Shown here one piece after another: positions 1-10,019 of a DNA stretch of 16,462 nt. Each line of letters starts with the position of its first letter. Within the stretch, counting starts at the first letter, position 1. Origin of the DNA: Stramenopiles sp. TOSAG23-6. Taxonomy: Eukaryota > Sar. Position numbers and translations under genes: made by a program. The notes under the pieces were generated by a model. It had not been told where the DNA came from, did not search any database, and saw only the letters and a list, made by a program, of their open reading frames with translations. The stretch is from contig LT636093.1 in assembly GCA_900128565.1 (NCBI GenBank), positions 1 through 16,462 of the forward strand, read 5' to 3'.

Positions 1-55
1 AATTTTGTACCTAACAAATTTTAGTTTTTTTTTGAAATATTTTTCCAAAATACAT
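1..55 (+). mobile_element. 3' part of an introner-like intron (in LRR gene)
   Basis: This is the right-hand end of an element of the window's intron family. It shows the core GTACCTAAC, a T-rich tract, GAAATATTTTTCC and the terminus AAAATAC at 47-53, followed by AT at 54-55. The left end lies outside the window, so the direct duplication cannot be checked. By analogy with the complete copies the exon resumes at 56. From there the LRR reading frame is open without interruption. Confidence 0.8.
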
Positions 56-797
56 ACCTCCTAACTCATTTAGAATCCTAGCAACATCTCATGGATTGAA
101 GACTATTAGGTTAAGCGATATTTCGTGTTCATGCATACACGATGTTATATCATCTATATCCAGTGCTTTGAAATTATCTGATGGAAAGAACATACCGTCT
201 ATAAGATTACTTCAGCTTTCTAATTGTAGTATAACATTTGATTTTGCTCAGATTCTTATCAGGGCATTACAAGAAAACAGTTCACTTCAATGGCTTTCAC
301 TTTGTAATAATGATCTTGGAGGCTCACTGAGTACAAATGTAGGATTTGGTACATTATTTTCGAAAGTAATTCATCAATATAGTAGACTTTTAGGAATTGA
401 TCTAACAAATGCTAATATTCATTTAGGTGATATAAAAGATATTTTAAATGCAGTAAATACTATCGAAAAAAATGGTAGGCAGTGTATGATGCAGTATATT
501 GACATTGATGCTCCAAATATACTTGATAAGAAAAGTAGTGATTCGGTTTCTCTGTCTTTTACAATAGCAAGTAGAAGATTAAAGAGGAGATCAAAAATTT
601 GGTGTGTTCATATTCATGGTAAACAAATGAGTGTATTAAATGAAATAGATAAAATGTGGAAAGTCTTTGTAAAAACATCGTATGGGGATAATAGTAATAA
701 TGTACAAATAAGTGACACTCCCGAAAAATGTCCATTTTCTCGAAGCCTTTCGTTAAACTGTGCAAAATATGTTCATTTTCTCGAAGCCTTTCGTTAA
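56..797 (+). CDS. Leucine-rich-repeat protein, 3' part (possibly frameshifted near its end)
   Basis: The frame is open from the end of the partial intron and upstream of any ATG, so this is an internal or terminal exon, not a gene start. The product has ribonuclease-inhibitor-like LRR spacing: a LKTIRLSD strand, then IRLLQLSNCSIT, LQWLSLCNNDLGG and LLGIDLTNANIH, roughly one repeat per 30-40 residues. Such repeats form protein-binding solenoids; no partner or role can be read here. After the repeats the tail is basic and not recognisable. The frame stops at 795-797, inside the second copy of a 41-bp tandem duplication. Without one copy the frame would run on to about 958, so the present stop may be a recent truncation or an assembly artefact. 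The LRR call is reasonably sure. The function is unknown. Confidence 0.7.
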
Positions 798-806
798 ACT
801 GTGAAG
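725..806. repeat. 41-bp tandem duplication (two copies)
   Basis: Two adjacent copies with a 41-bp period. Bases 733-762 and 774-803 are identical over 30 nt (CATTTTCTCGAAGCC... to ...AAACTGTG), and the flanks are similar. The period is not a multiple of three, so the second copy is read in another frame and supplies the stop of the LRR gene. Confidence 0.9.
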
Positions 807-976
807 TACACAACCATTTTCGTGTTCGGTGTACTTCGAAAAAGATAGATGGCAACGTGCACTGGACAAATGAAATGATGTTGTCGAAACTTAAAATTGA
901 AACTTGTTTTATTACTATACTGAAATTTAATGTCACTTTTGTTTTAAAAAACATATAAATTAATACGCATTTGTAA

Positions 977-3900
977 TCATTGCGATTCTTTGGGTTTTGC
1001 CGCTGCTGCAATGACTTCTTCATTTAATTCCATTCTTTCATGAAATTCTAATGAATTTTCGTTTATCTCATCTACAGTTTTTATATGATCTCTATCCATC
1101 GTTTTCAATAACATTGAAGCGTATTCTGAGCGAGCTTTTTCCGCGCGCTCCATTCCCTCTTCTAACGCAGTTACTTTAGTTTTGGTTCTTCTTACCCCAA
1201 TGATATCCCTTTCAGCTATTTGGAGTTCTTTCTGTAATTCATTGACAGCTTCCTGTTTCTTTTTTACACGGTCTTTAAGAACATTAACATCCGCTTCAAT
1301 GTTATGACATTCTTTAAGCATATGCTTCTCTTCACTTTCATTTTGCGCGACTTCTGCTTTTAACTTTGCAATAATTTCATCCTTGTCCTTGATCTGTTTA
1401 AGTAAATCTGTTTCAAAGTTTTTACGCTGATCAAGTTTTTCTTGTGCAATACTTGCCTCTTCTTTTGCCAAAAGTAAATCATGATCTTGGACCTTCTGTT
1501 GATCCTCAGCATCCTCATTCGCGGCCTCTAAATCTTTCAATGTATCCTCCTTCCTTGCTAAATTAGCCCGTAAAGTAACTTCATGAACCCTCTTCAATTT
1601 AACGCCATCTGCGAGAAGTTTTAAATCGTGTTGTTTCCTTAACATATTTGCATTAAAAACGCTATTTTGTTCAATTTGCATTTCTTGTACAAGAAATAAG
1701 CGTTCGCGAGCAATAACGTTTGCTTTCTTCGCAGATTCCAATGCTTTTTCCAAACGCTCAGAAGATTTAACACGGTCTTCAAGCGCAGCAGTCAATTCGT
1801 CAATGCGCGATTGCACCTTCAAAGAATCATTTTCAAACATTGTCTCTTTTGCTCTTAGTTCCTTTTCTAATTCAATCACTGCCTCACTTTCTGCTTTGAT
1901 GGCCAGTTCTAACTTTAGCTTTGTTTCCTTTTCATCTTTTATTAATTGTTCATTGATTTCTTCTTCAGTATTGTAGTCATTGATTTGTTTCCGCAATTTG
2001 GATGCCTCCTCCGTCTTCATTGTAAGCCTACTCTCTATACTTTTCAAAGATTCAGTAAGCGATTTCATACGAGATTTTGCGACGTCATCTAAAGATTTCA
2101 CTTCTTCGATTTGTTTCGTTAGTTTTTTTATAATTTTTTCTTCCTGTAGAACTTTTGTTTTTGTTCTTTCGATTTCAGCAGTTTCAGATTCATATAATCG
2201 AGTATTCAACTTGAGCTCTTTCTGAATCTCTACAATATCGTCTTTTGTTTGTGCAATTTCTGCACGTTTTGTCGCCAACTCCACATTCATCTTATGTACT
2301 TGTTCTTTGCAATTACCTTTCCAAAGCGCAATTTCCTTTTCCATTGCAGCGTTACTAGCCATAAGATCGGAGCATTTGTCTTGTTCCACTTTAAGATTAG
2401 GCTCCAGAGTAGCAAGCTCCTCTTCTTTTTGCGAAATATTATTTCTCAGCTTTGCAAGTGTTCCCTCAAGTGTAGTAATTTGTTTTTCTAATCCAGCTTT
2501 TATCTCTAAAGCTTCCTCGTTATTTTGATGCATCATTACTTTGATCATTTCACTTTGCTTTTCTGTGTCATCGATCTGCTCTTCTAAATTTGCCCCATCT
2601 TTTATAGTCATATCAATTTTAAACTTTAAATCTTTCATTTTAATTTCAGATTCACGTGTGCAAAACAAGAATTCAGACTCCACTGTTTTCAATTGCTCTA
2701 GTAGATTATTGTTTTCTTGGCATTTTTCTTCGAATTTTATTTTCAAGTCCTTTTCAAGAGTTTTCAAATCGTCCATTTTAGGGCGGAGGTAATCTATCTT
2801 TGATACTACATCGTCTATTTGCCTCTTGGATTCCTTTTCCTCATCCTTCTTCGTCGTCAACCTCTGCTCAAGTTTTTCCTGATAAGCTTTCGCTGTCTTT
2901 AGAGCATGTGCTTGATCATTCTCAGCTTGAGTACGTCTTGATATCTCTGTTTTCAGCTCATCTATCTTGCGTCGTTCTTGGTTTAGCTCCATCTGGACTG
3001 TTCTGTATTTATCTTGCGCTTCAACAAGCTTATCCTTGACAATCTCGTAGTCTTTCATGATCTCAATTTTCCTTTTACGAACTCGATTATTTTCCGCTGC
3101 ACGATTTTCCAATCTGTCCTCCAATACAAGCCTAGCTTGGTCCGTATCGTTTATCTGCCTAGAATATTCTTCGATTGCCTTATTCACTTCATCAAGAGCA
3201 CTTTGATGAATTTTTTCTTGTCCTTGCAAAAATATGACTTCCTCCGACAGTGTGAAATGTCTCTGTTTTTGGTCATTCAAAGTTTCATTAAGTGTATCAA
3301 TATTATCCTGTTCAGCTCGAAGTTTAATTACCAATTCTGCTTTTTCGTGTTCTGTGCGAATATGGAATTCTTCTAGACTTGTTTGAAGTACCCCTATCTC
3401 GCTCTCCGCCTTCTGGACATCAGATTGCAACTCTTTTATTAGGCTCTCTTTTTCAGCGATGATATTGTTAAGTCCCTTTATTTCTTTTTGGTTGGCATTA
3501 TTTTCACAAGTTTGTAAGTTACTTTTGTTACGCATTTCTGTACGTAAATCTTCAGACAACTTTTCCTCCATTTTTTTTTGCATCTTTAAGTCTTCATTAC
3601 TTGCTTGAACTCTTTTTAGTTCTTTTTGTAATGTTTCAAGCTCCTTTTTGGCAGCTTCAGTTACAGTTTCGAGATATTTCTCAGTTTCAAGATCATTTTC
3701 AATCTCTCCAGTGACATCTTTCAGTTTTAATTGTGCTTTGTATAAATCTTTCTGTAATTCAACTTCCTCTTCGCCCTTTTTTATGTATCTCTGTCGTATG
3801 TCTTCCAAATTTTTTACTTCTTCTGCTTGTCGAATAGATAACAATTTTTTGCTCTTTTCTTCCGCTTCAAGTTGGACTTTCAACGTAGCTAATTTTGATT

Positions 3901-4342
3901 CAGCCAAACGGCATTGTTGCGTTAAGTTAGCCTCATGAATGGATTTTTGGGTCAATTTTTTCTGGAGAGCTAAAAAATCATCCCATGACTCTGCTTTGTA
4001 ATCGTTGTGCTGTTTTATGCCATTTTCATAGTCCAATTCACGTTGTACCGTCGGCTTATTCATAATAGACGACTTCAATAGTCTCTTCAGGGGTGATTTG
4101 GCTGCTTCAGATTCCCTTTCAGCTGATAGCTTAGACATTCTAGCTACCTCTGTTATCATGCGCGCACGTGATAGTGGTGTTTTCATATAACTATCTGATG
4201 GTTCGTTTCGTTTAGACAACGCTTCCATTCGAGTTTCATTTGGAGCACTTCCGAGTTTTTTGTCAAAACTTGAAGTAAGCTGCTGTATTCGATGATTTAC
4301 TTGACTCAAGGTAGATGTACGACCTAGATCTTGAGTATACAT
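977..4342 (-). CDS. Large intronless coiled-coil protein of unknown function
   Basis: A single uninterrupted 1121-residue frame starts at ATG 4342-4340 and ends at TGA 979-977. Residues 1 to about 110 form a Ser/Thr/Arg-rich head with possible proline-directed phosphorylation sites (TPLSR near 55, SPLKRLLKS near 83). From about residue 115 to 1095 nearly the whole protein is heptad-like and rich in E, K, Q, L and I, with almost no proline, as in myosin tails, SMC arms or cytoskeletal filament proteins. The tail ends in an AAAAKPKESQ-type stretch. I see no motor, ATPase or membrane segment. A structural role in cytoskeleton, centrosome/basal body or nuclear scaffold is only inference, because coiled coils match each other by composition. 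It lies divergently to the polymerase alpha gene across about 300 bp and carries no introner, unlike most neighbours. Confidence 0.85.
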   Translation of the reverse strand: MYTQDLGRTSTLSQVNHRIQQLTSSFDKKLGSAPNETRMEALSKRNEPSDSYMKTPLSRARMITEVARMSKLSAERESEAAKSPLKRLLKSSIMNKPTVQRELDYENGIKQHNDYKAESWDDFLALQKKLTQKSIHEANLTQQCRLAESKLATLKVQLEAEEKSKKLLSIRQAEEVKNLEDIRQRYIKKGEEEVELQKDLYKAQLKLKDVTGEIENDLETEKYLETVTEAAKKELETLQKELKRVQASNEDLKMQKKMEEKLSEDLRTEMRNKSNLQTCENNANQKEIKGLNNIIAEKESLIKELQSDVQKAESEIGVLQTSLEEFHIRTEHEKAELVIKLRAEQDNIDTLNETLNDQKQRHFTLSEEVIFLQGQEKIHQSALDEVNKAIEEYSRQINDTDQARLVLEDRLENRAAENNRVRKRKIEIMKDYEIVKDKLVEAQDKYRTVQMELNQERRKIDELKTEISRRTQAENDQAHALKTAKAYQEKLEQRLTTKKDEEKESKRQIDDVVSKIDYLRPKMDDLKTLEKDLKIKFEEKCQENNNLLEQLKTVESEFLFCTRESEIKMKDLKFKIDMTIKDGANLEEQIDDTEKQSEMIKVMMHQNNEEALEIKAGLEKQITTLEGTLAKLRNNISQKEEELATLEPNLKVEQDKCSDLMASNAAMEKEIALWKGNCKEQVHKMNVELATKRAEIAQTKDDIVEIQKELKLNTRLYESETAEIERTKTKVLQEEKIIKKLTKQIEEVKSLDDVAKSRMKSLTESLKSIESRLTMKTEEASKLRKQINDYNTEEEINEQLIKDEKETKLKLELAIKAESEAVIELEKELRAKETMFENDSLKVQSRIDELTAALEDRVKSSERLEKALESAKKANVIARERLFLVQEMQIEQNSVFNANMLRKQHDLKLLADGVKLKRVHEVTLRANLARKEDTLKDLEAANEDAEDQQKVQDHDLLLAKEEASIAQEKLDQRKNFETDLLKQIKDKDEIIAKLKAEVAQNESEEKHMLKECHNIEADVNVLKDRVKKKQEAVNELQKELQIAERDIIGVRRTKTKVTALEEGMERAEKARSEYASMLLKTMDRDHIKTVDEINENSLEFHERMELNEEVIAAAAKPKESQ

Positions 4343-4639
4343 GTTTAAACTGATGTTGTTTCAATGCGAGTTTTATATTTCCAGTGAATATAGAAATTTC
4401 TTAGAATAAAACCACTACTGTTATTATTGCTTGTAGAAGAAGATACGTACTTCTTTTTTGTAACGGTGAAAAAAGATCATAAAAAAAACACGAAAAATCC
4501 GCTTTTGCTTTCCAACGCATCATGATTGATTTGAATCCGAAATTGATGGATTGATAAAATTATTTTTACTCTAATCTCTCTCGTATTCTCTTTGGGAACA
4601 GCATTTTTGTGCATTTGTTTCTTCTAAAATTGGTTAACA
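4343..4639. promoter_or_regulatory. Divergent intergenic region, coiled-coil gene / POLA2
   Basis: This 297-bp AT-rich spacer separates two divergently transcribed start codons, so it must hold both promoters and 5' UTRs. I see no clear TATA box, paired motif or element copy. The role is assigned from position only. Confidence 0.5.
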
Positions 4640-6656
4640 ATGGCAATGCTTGCAAACTCAGCAATGATTAAAGAGGAACCGCTTCCTGCAGTTCGCCCTG
4701 CTGGAGGTGGTGCCCTTGATGGTTTCGAAGCCGCTTTTGGTGTCAAGTTAGAGTCTGCGAATCCAGTTTCGAAGCGCCCGTTCTCTTCGATATCAACACC
4801 ACAGCCAGGAGGTGGTAATAAACGATGGGCAAGCAGCAGCGGTAAAGCGAAGGATGTTGATCGAAGCGGATTAATGTCTTTTGGGTCTCCAGCGCCTCGC
4901 GTGAATAACAAAGCCAAGACTCCTGCGTCAACTTTGGCTTCGCGTTATACGAGTCGCTTGAACGCCGGTAAAGTAGCTTTTACATACAATAAGCAAATTC
5001 CTGTCGCCCAGTCAACAGCTAACGAGGTATCACTTAGTACACAAATGGTTAATGCCAATGTTTCAGTGAAGGTTCTTAGAGGACTTACTAAGGAACAACC
5101 TCGATACATGTACACCTCCATGTCCCAGAGAGCTCAGGTTATGGAAGACCGTTTACTTGGAATGAGAAAAACTCTGAAGCAACAATATCTTCTTGGAGAA
5201 ATTACACCTGTAGGGGTACCTAGTCAAACTGTTGTAACTGTAGTGGGTCGAGTGTGTTGTGAGCCACCTGCTGGTATGACAGAAAATGAACGCGAGAGGT
5301 TAGATGTAAAGGGATTAATGTTAGAAGGGTCACGAGAACACTCTCGTGGAGCTCGGGTACGTCTCAATTTGAAGCGCATAGCAGCATTTTCTCTTTTCCC
5401 AGGACAAGTGGTCGCCATACAAGGTATCAATGCAAGTGGTTCAGAGATGACAGTTCATCGCATTTATCATGGATGTCCAAGGTCTGCAGCTGCAACTCCT
5501 CTGGAAGAAATTAGAAGGTTTCAGAGCAATCGTGCTGGAAAGCCTTTATCAATATGGGCTGCGTCTGGTCCATTTACTTTAAGTAGCGATTTAAACTATT
5601 TACCCCTTGTGGACATTCTTAACGAAGCAAAAATACACTCGCCAGATGTTATCATGTATTTTTTCAGCATCAATTTTAAATTTATTTTTTTCGTACGAAA
5701 GTTTGTACCTAACAAAAAAATTGAAAATATTTTCCCAAAATACATACTCCAAGGTCCATTTGTTGATTTAAATCACCCTATGGTAAAAAGTGGAAGACTT
5801 CGTATTCCAGATCTAGAGAAGAAACAGACAGGTAGCACAGCAATGAAGGATGTAACTTACGACCAACTCTTTACTGAGCAAGTTATTCTTAAAATGTTGG
5901 TGGAAATGTCACATTTAGATCTTAAAAGTAAAATTGTGTTAGTTCCGTCTATACAAGATGCACACCATACACCAGTATTTCCACAACCAGCATTTTCTTC
6001 GCGCTTCTTCACCGATGAATTGGGTAGTGATTTCACAAATAATGGACAGATTATGTCCGTACCAAATCCCTCAACGCTGAAAATTGGAGACGTCACCATG
6101 ACAGTTGTACGTTTTATATGAATTTCCAATTTAATTTTTTTTTTCATACGAAATTTCGTACCTAACGATTTTTTTGTAGAAATATTTTTTCACAATACTT
6201 GGTAGTCATGACATTATTGGGCATCAACTTGGTCGAGACTGTTACCGCTGGGCAGCTCAAGCAGCTGCAAAGAATGCAAAACGGCCAAAGAAGCCAATGA
6301 TTCTTGCAGCAAACTGTATCAACCAGCGTAGTATGTACCCAATTTTCCCACCAAAACAAGGATTTCCTCTCGACTTGGCGTTATTACGTCATGCAACTTT
6401 GCCATGTTCTCCTGATATTTTATTACTACGATCACAGCTCAATTTCTTTGCTGATGCAATGCCTAGTGCTGCAACGGGAGGTGCGAATACAATTGCTGTG
6501 AATGCTGGGACACTTTGCAGAAAATGTGCTCCTGGAACATATGCTCGCATTGTGATTCAGCCACTTAAGCTGGAAGATAAAGACAACCAAACAGAAAGTG
6601 AAGCCAAGACACACCAAATTTCATCGCGAACTCGTGTTGAAATTGTTAGGATTTAA
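4640..6656 (+). CDS. POLA2: DNA polymerase alpha subunit B (primase-polymerase accessory subunit)
   Basis: Three exons, 4640-5655, 5746-6106 and 6201-6656, join to 1833 nt, giving 610 residues; the human protein is about 600. The B subunit tethers the catalytic subunit and primase in the replication-initiating complex. After a variable N-terminal region come QPRYMYTSMSQRAQVMEDRL, an OB-fold stretch (VVTVVGRV to FPGQVVAIQG), and the calcineurin-like inactive phosphoesterase domain with GPFVDLNHPMVKSG, VLVPSIQDAHHTPVFPQP and NCINQRSMYPIFPP. It ends ...VEIVRI, as in animal homologues. Exon junctions were fixed by this conservation: ...SPDVII|LQGPFVD and ...DVTMTV|GSHDIIGHQ. Both introns are introner-like and lack a 3' AG. 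The first is 90 nt and free of stops, so unspliced RNA would encode 30 extra residues in frame. Confidence 0.95.
5656..5745 (+). mobile_element. Introner-like intron, POLA2 intron 1
   Basis: The element runs GTATTTTTTC to CCCAAAATAC (5656-5743) with perfect 7-bp inverted ends, GTATTTT/AAAATAC. CAT precedes it (5653-5655) and is repeated as the last base of the element plus AT (5743-5745), so the true duplication is AT or CAT. The core TCGTACGAAAGTTTGTACC and CTAAC are present. Removing 90 nt gives the conserved ...VII|LQGPF. No AG occurs near the 3' end. Phase 2; length divisible by three with no stop in frame. Confidence 0.9.
6107..6200 (+). mobile_element. Introner-like intron, POLA2 intron 2
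   Basis: The element runs GTACGTTTTATATG to CACAATAC (6107-6198), flanked by TT at 6105-6106 and 6199-6200. The core CATACGAAATTTCGTACC and CTAAC are present. Removal gives ...GDVTMTV|GSHDIIGHQ in frame (phase 0). A TTTTGTAG at about 6172-6179 could act as a canonical 3' site and would add seven codons in frame, so this copy alone has a GT-AG alternative. Confidence 0.85.
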
Positions 6657-6792
6657 ATGAAAAACATATTACTCTCATTACACGTATATAAGCTATATAC
6701 TCGACTTTTTTGGAGAAATAAGATTGAAACACTTTTTTAGTAATTAAAAAGCTTTATTTGTCAATTATAATACATTACACTCCATATTGTTT
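6657..6792. other. Convergent intergenic region, POLA2 / GCFC
   Basis: A 136-bp AT-rich spacer between two facing stop codons, expected to hold both 3' UTRs and polyadenylation sites. AATAAG near 6717 and TTTATTTG near 6756 are weak signals only. Confidence 0.4.
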
Positions 6793-9706
6793 TTATTTCT
6801 TTGATAATTTTTCCAATATTTTCATGCGCGTTTGTTGATCATAATTTGTCGCAGAATATATATTTTGAACAAAAGCTCGAAATGAAACAATTCCAGGAGC
6901 TTCTTGTTGGTACTGATGAGAACGATCTTGTATCCATGATCTTGGCGTTACATTAGCTAGAACTTGACATATGGATAGTATCGCTGTTATACCCCATCCG
7001 CTTACGTTATAGGTTTCAATATTTGACTTTATCTTTTTCAACATTGGAATTATAAACCCTTTCAAAACACTCCTAATGGCAATGTTCGCTAATCTTCCTT
7101 TGATTGAAACATCTTTAATCTTGTTACATCGGCAAATTGATAAATATAAGCATAACATTTCAAATATATTCAATGTGAATTTTTCACTAACTTGTCCCGA
7201 AATAGTATTTATTTCAGAAGGTGGTTGAAGTAAACTAATGCAATACTCAAGACGTTGGATTACTGCATCACAGAGCATTGTGAATGGCTTCCATGGTAGT
7301 GTTTGTGATGACGACGTTGGATTCCTATATTGGCGTTCTTTATTATGACTCATTGGTCTATACAATCCAACTTCATTTATATTATCAACAACGCTTTTCG
7401 TTTGGCGATTACTTTTATTTGGAGCCCAACAATGCTCAATAGAATGAAGCAAACATGGTACAATGGAATATTCAACAAGAAAAGGAAGAAGTTTCTCCTC
7501 AGCCTCGCCAATATCATAATCATCTCTAGCACCCTCAGTAAAGATATGATTGTAGCTATACAAATCCTTCCACCACAAAAACTGTTGGAATCCAATCACA
7601 CCCATATCATCATCATATAATTTGTCATTTAAAGATTCGTCAGATGGTGGGGGTTGAGGACCAAAGGATGAAACAGGTTCCAATGGCTTCAATATAAGTG
7701 GATCCCATGTAGAAAGTACCTCTAACTTTGCCCATATAGATATTAATTGAGGCATTGAAAACGCTACGTACGCTTGACCATAGGCTTCAGGGGATGTTAT
7801 ACGAATTTTACGAAATCTTTCAACAACTTGTTGTAAAGACTTACAATTTGATTTTTCATCTACATCTGAAAATACCAAAGATGCTGCTTCAAGTGCACTT
7901 TTCCTTCTTTCTTCGATAGAATCATATATAGATTGTTCAAATGGTAAAATCGCATTTACTGTAAACTTTCCTTCAGATGAAATACATCGAAAGTTTGGAC
8001 AACCAAATTGAATGCTAAATCCACTTCTATCAAAACCACATGATAATTTATCAATCGATTTTAATGCATTCATTAAAAAACTCATAGATTCTCTCGGATG
8101 CATTGTACTATTCGTAAGCCATAATTTACATACTTCAATGGATGAAATGTATTTTGGAAAAATATTTCAAAAAAAACGACTAAAATTTGTTAGGTACACA
8201 ATTTTTTGAAAAAAATAAATTCGGAATTGAAAAAAATAAAACATACATGATTCTCGGATTATTTGGCATTTCTTCTGTGACATTTTTAATACAGGTTTGT
8301 ACTTTGTTTGTAGCATCAATTCGTAGTTGATAAATTGCTTGCTCTAACTGATCGACTTTTGGTAATTTATCTCGTACACAACCAACTAGAGTTTTCCCAT
8401 AATCGGCAAACTTTTGTAAAAAAACATGTACTAAAGAATAATATTTTTGTTTTGTAAAATTTGTTAGGTATGAAATTTCGTATGAAAAAAAAAATTAGAT
8501 AAAAAATTAAAAAAAAATCAAACCTACATACTCATTTGATAAAATATCTATTTGTTTTTCTATTGATTTAGCTGATTTTTTTGCTTCTACAGATCTTTCT
8601 TCCATTTCAATCAATTTTTGTTCAGATTGGTATTGAATACTTTCTACTGCTCGTAATTGAGTCTTGAGAATTTGTATTATTTCTACAGTTGTACGAAGGG
8701 TAGATAAATCACTACTTGAATATTCACTCATGGGACGTACAGTCATCGTAGGGTTATTGTTGTTTTTACTTTGAAATGTATTCGAAACTTTACCAAAACT
8801 AGCTTTGAGTGCACGCTGTATCTGCTGTTGCTCCCACACACTTTGCGTTTGACCAGTAGCTACAGTAGAAGAAATATTATCTATGTCATCAACACTAAGC
8901 TTTGTAGACGTCTTATTGATTCGTTCGGTAGAAAAATCAGTCGGTCTCAATTTGGAATGTCTTCCTACATTTACATTGTCGTCACCAGTGACTAATACAG
9001 AGTCATCACGTTGACCATCACGTTGGCCAAGTAACACGAAATCACTTCCTTTTTCTAGCGACCCTTCTTTTGTATTCCGCTGATGAGCTCTTTGTAGCTT
9101 TGCTTGTCGAATCTTACCAGCATCGAAGAGCGGCTTTGCTAATGATATATCATCACCGGGTAACTGTGCATCATCTTCAAGACTGTACTGTTCCGATTGG
9201 TCCTTCGTGACATTTATTGTTTTGTACTGTTGCTGCTTACGAAGTTTTGCAAGAGACTCCACAGAGTAATTCCCCCCACCACTTATTGTACGATTGGTAC
9301 TATTTATCGATACTTCCTCTTTACGTAGTAGAGTAGAAGCTTCTTTTGTTTTTCGTGTACTACTGTTCTTTGTTTTTTTTCGATGCAGCGCACGTGATAC
9401 TTTAGACTTTTTAACTTTGAAGACGGATGTCTCTTCACCTTCCAGCTCATCTGTGCAGAGGCTCATACCTCTACTATTGATCAAAGTATTGTGATTTGTA
9501 CTACTACTTCTAAAATTGCTGTTGCTTTTCTTACCCTTTTTACGTGAACGTTTTTTAAATTTCGGCATATCAGATTTTGGTACTGTTATTGGAGCTTCCA
9601 CAGGAGTTGAACTTATACTGACATCTTCATCTAGATCACCAACTGACGACGTAGGTCTAAAGGAAGCCATTCGTCTCCTACGTTTTCTTTTATTAAATTC
9701 AGACAT
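6793..9706 (-). CDS. PAXBP1/GCFC2 family protein (GCF C-terminal domain; spliceosome-associated)
   Basis: Exons (transcribed order) 9706-8528, 8425-8247 and 8146-6793 total 2712 nt, giving 903 residues. The family partners TFIP11/NTR1 in intron-lariat spliceosome disassembly (GCFC2 in animals) or binds nuclear factors (PAXBP1, plant ILP1). The N-terminal third is basic, serine-rich and disordered, starting SEFNKRKRRRRMAS. It carries FKVKKSKVSR near 96-105, LVTGDD near 238 and the family signature WEQQQIQRAL at 291-300 (human: WEQEQIRKG). A coiled coil at about 335-450 crosses both introns. The GCFC domain fills about 530-903: a RKSALEAASLVFSDV segment, AYGQAYVAFSMPQLISIWAKLEVLSTWDPL (600 region), FQQFLWWKDLYSYN and LPFLVEYSIVPCLLHSIEHCW. 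The reading frame closes only when the two introner-like introns are removed with one AT each. PAXBP1 versus GCFC2 orthology cannot be decided here. Confidence 0.9.
8147..8246 (-). mobile_element. Introner-like intron, GCFC intron 2
   Basis: On the minus strand this reads GTATGTTTTATTTTTTTC to TTTTTCCAAAATAC (8246-8149), then AT at 8148-8147 repeating the exon's last AT (8248-8247). Removal joins ...NNPRII|SSIEVCKLW in frame (phase 2). The next AG downstream would give an early stop. The core is slightly degraded (TGTGTACCTAAC rather than TCGTACCTAAC). Confidence 0.9.
8426..8527 (-). mobile_element. Introner-like intron, GCFC intron 1 (divergent copy)
   Basis: On the minus strand the intron begins GTAGGTTTGATTTT and ends ATTCTTTAGTAC then AT, with AT also ending the exon (8529-8528). 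The core CATACGAAATTTCATACC and CTAAC is clear, but both termini have drifted. Removal gives ...ILSNEY|VFLQKFADYGK in frame. TTTAG lies 5 nt before the boundary, but splicing there shifts the frame into a stop. Confidence 0.88.
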
Positions 9707-10019
9707 TTGAACACTATAATCTATGATTTCAGTGAGAAAATACTGAGCCGCAAATAGAGAGTTAATCAGGAGAAAACGTTAGGTTCATTTCAATAATATT
9801 AGTACACCACGTTATCAATGATTAGTTCGTCACGAGTGTCGGAGAAATATTTCGCGATCGCTCAAGCTAACCCTAACCCTAAGCGATTATTGTTGGGTCG
9901 TGCCGTGATTCCTGGGCAGTCAAAAAGTTTGGAGACCCTGACACCCTGTCATAATCGTCATAAGAATATGATAATATCTGATAACTTTTCGAAAAAGACG
10001 TAGAGTTTCGAAAATTTGC
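9707..10019. promoter_or_regulatory. Divergent intergenic region, GCFC / PhzF-like gene
   Basis: This 313-bp spacer lies between two divergent start codons. It contains TTCGCGATCGC at about 9851-9861 and a telomere-like tract at 9867-9882. No element copy of the intron family is present. The promoter role is by position only. Confidence 0.45.
9867..9882. repeat. Telomere-like tract CTAACCCTAACCCTAA
   Basis: About 2.7 units of CCCTAA (TTAGGG on the other strand), about 140 bp upstream of the PhzF-like start. It may be an interstitial telomeric repeat or a telo-box-like promoter motif. Confidence 0.7.

Noticed and set aside
733-803. A 41-nt intron formed by the tandem duplication in the LRR gene
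   Set aside because: It is much shorter than any other intron here (88-103 nt) and has no 5' site, branch-point or T-tract match; duplication is simpler.
728-958. Separate small gene overlapping the end of the LRR gene
   Set aside because: Its start lies in the 41-bp duplication and it is best read as the former continuation of the LRR frame; no independent signal.
6297-6656. A stand-alone small protein
   Set aside because: It is the last exon of POLA2, with conserved motifs that continue from the earlier exons.
8426-8527. Use of TTTAG as the 3' site of GCFC intron 1
   Set aside because: The frame then hits a stop soon after, and the conserved FADYGKTLVG segment is lost.
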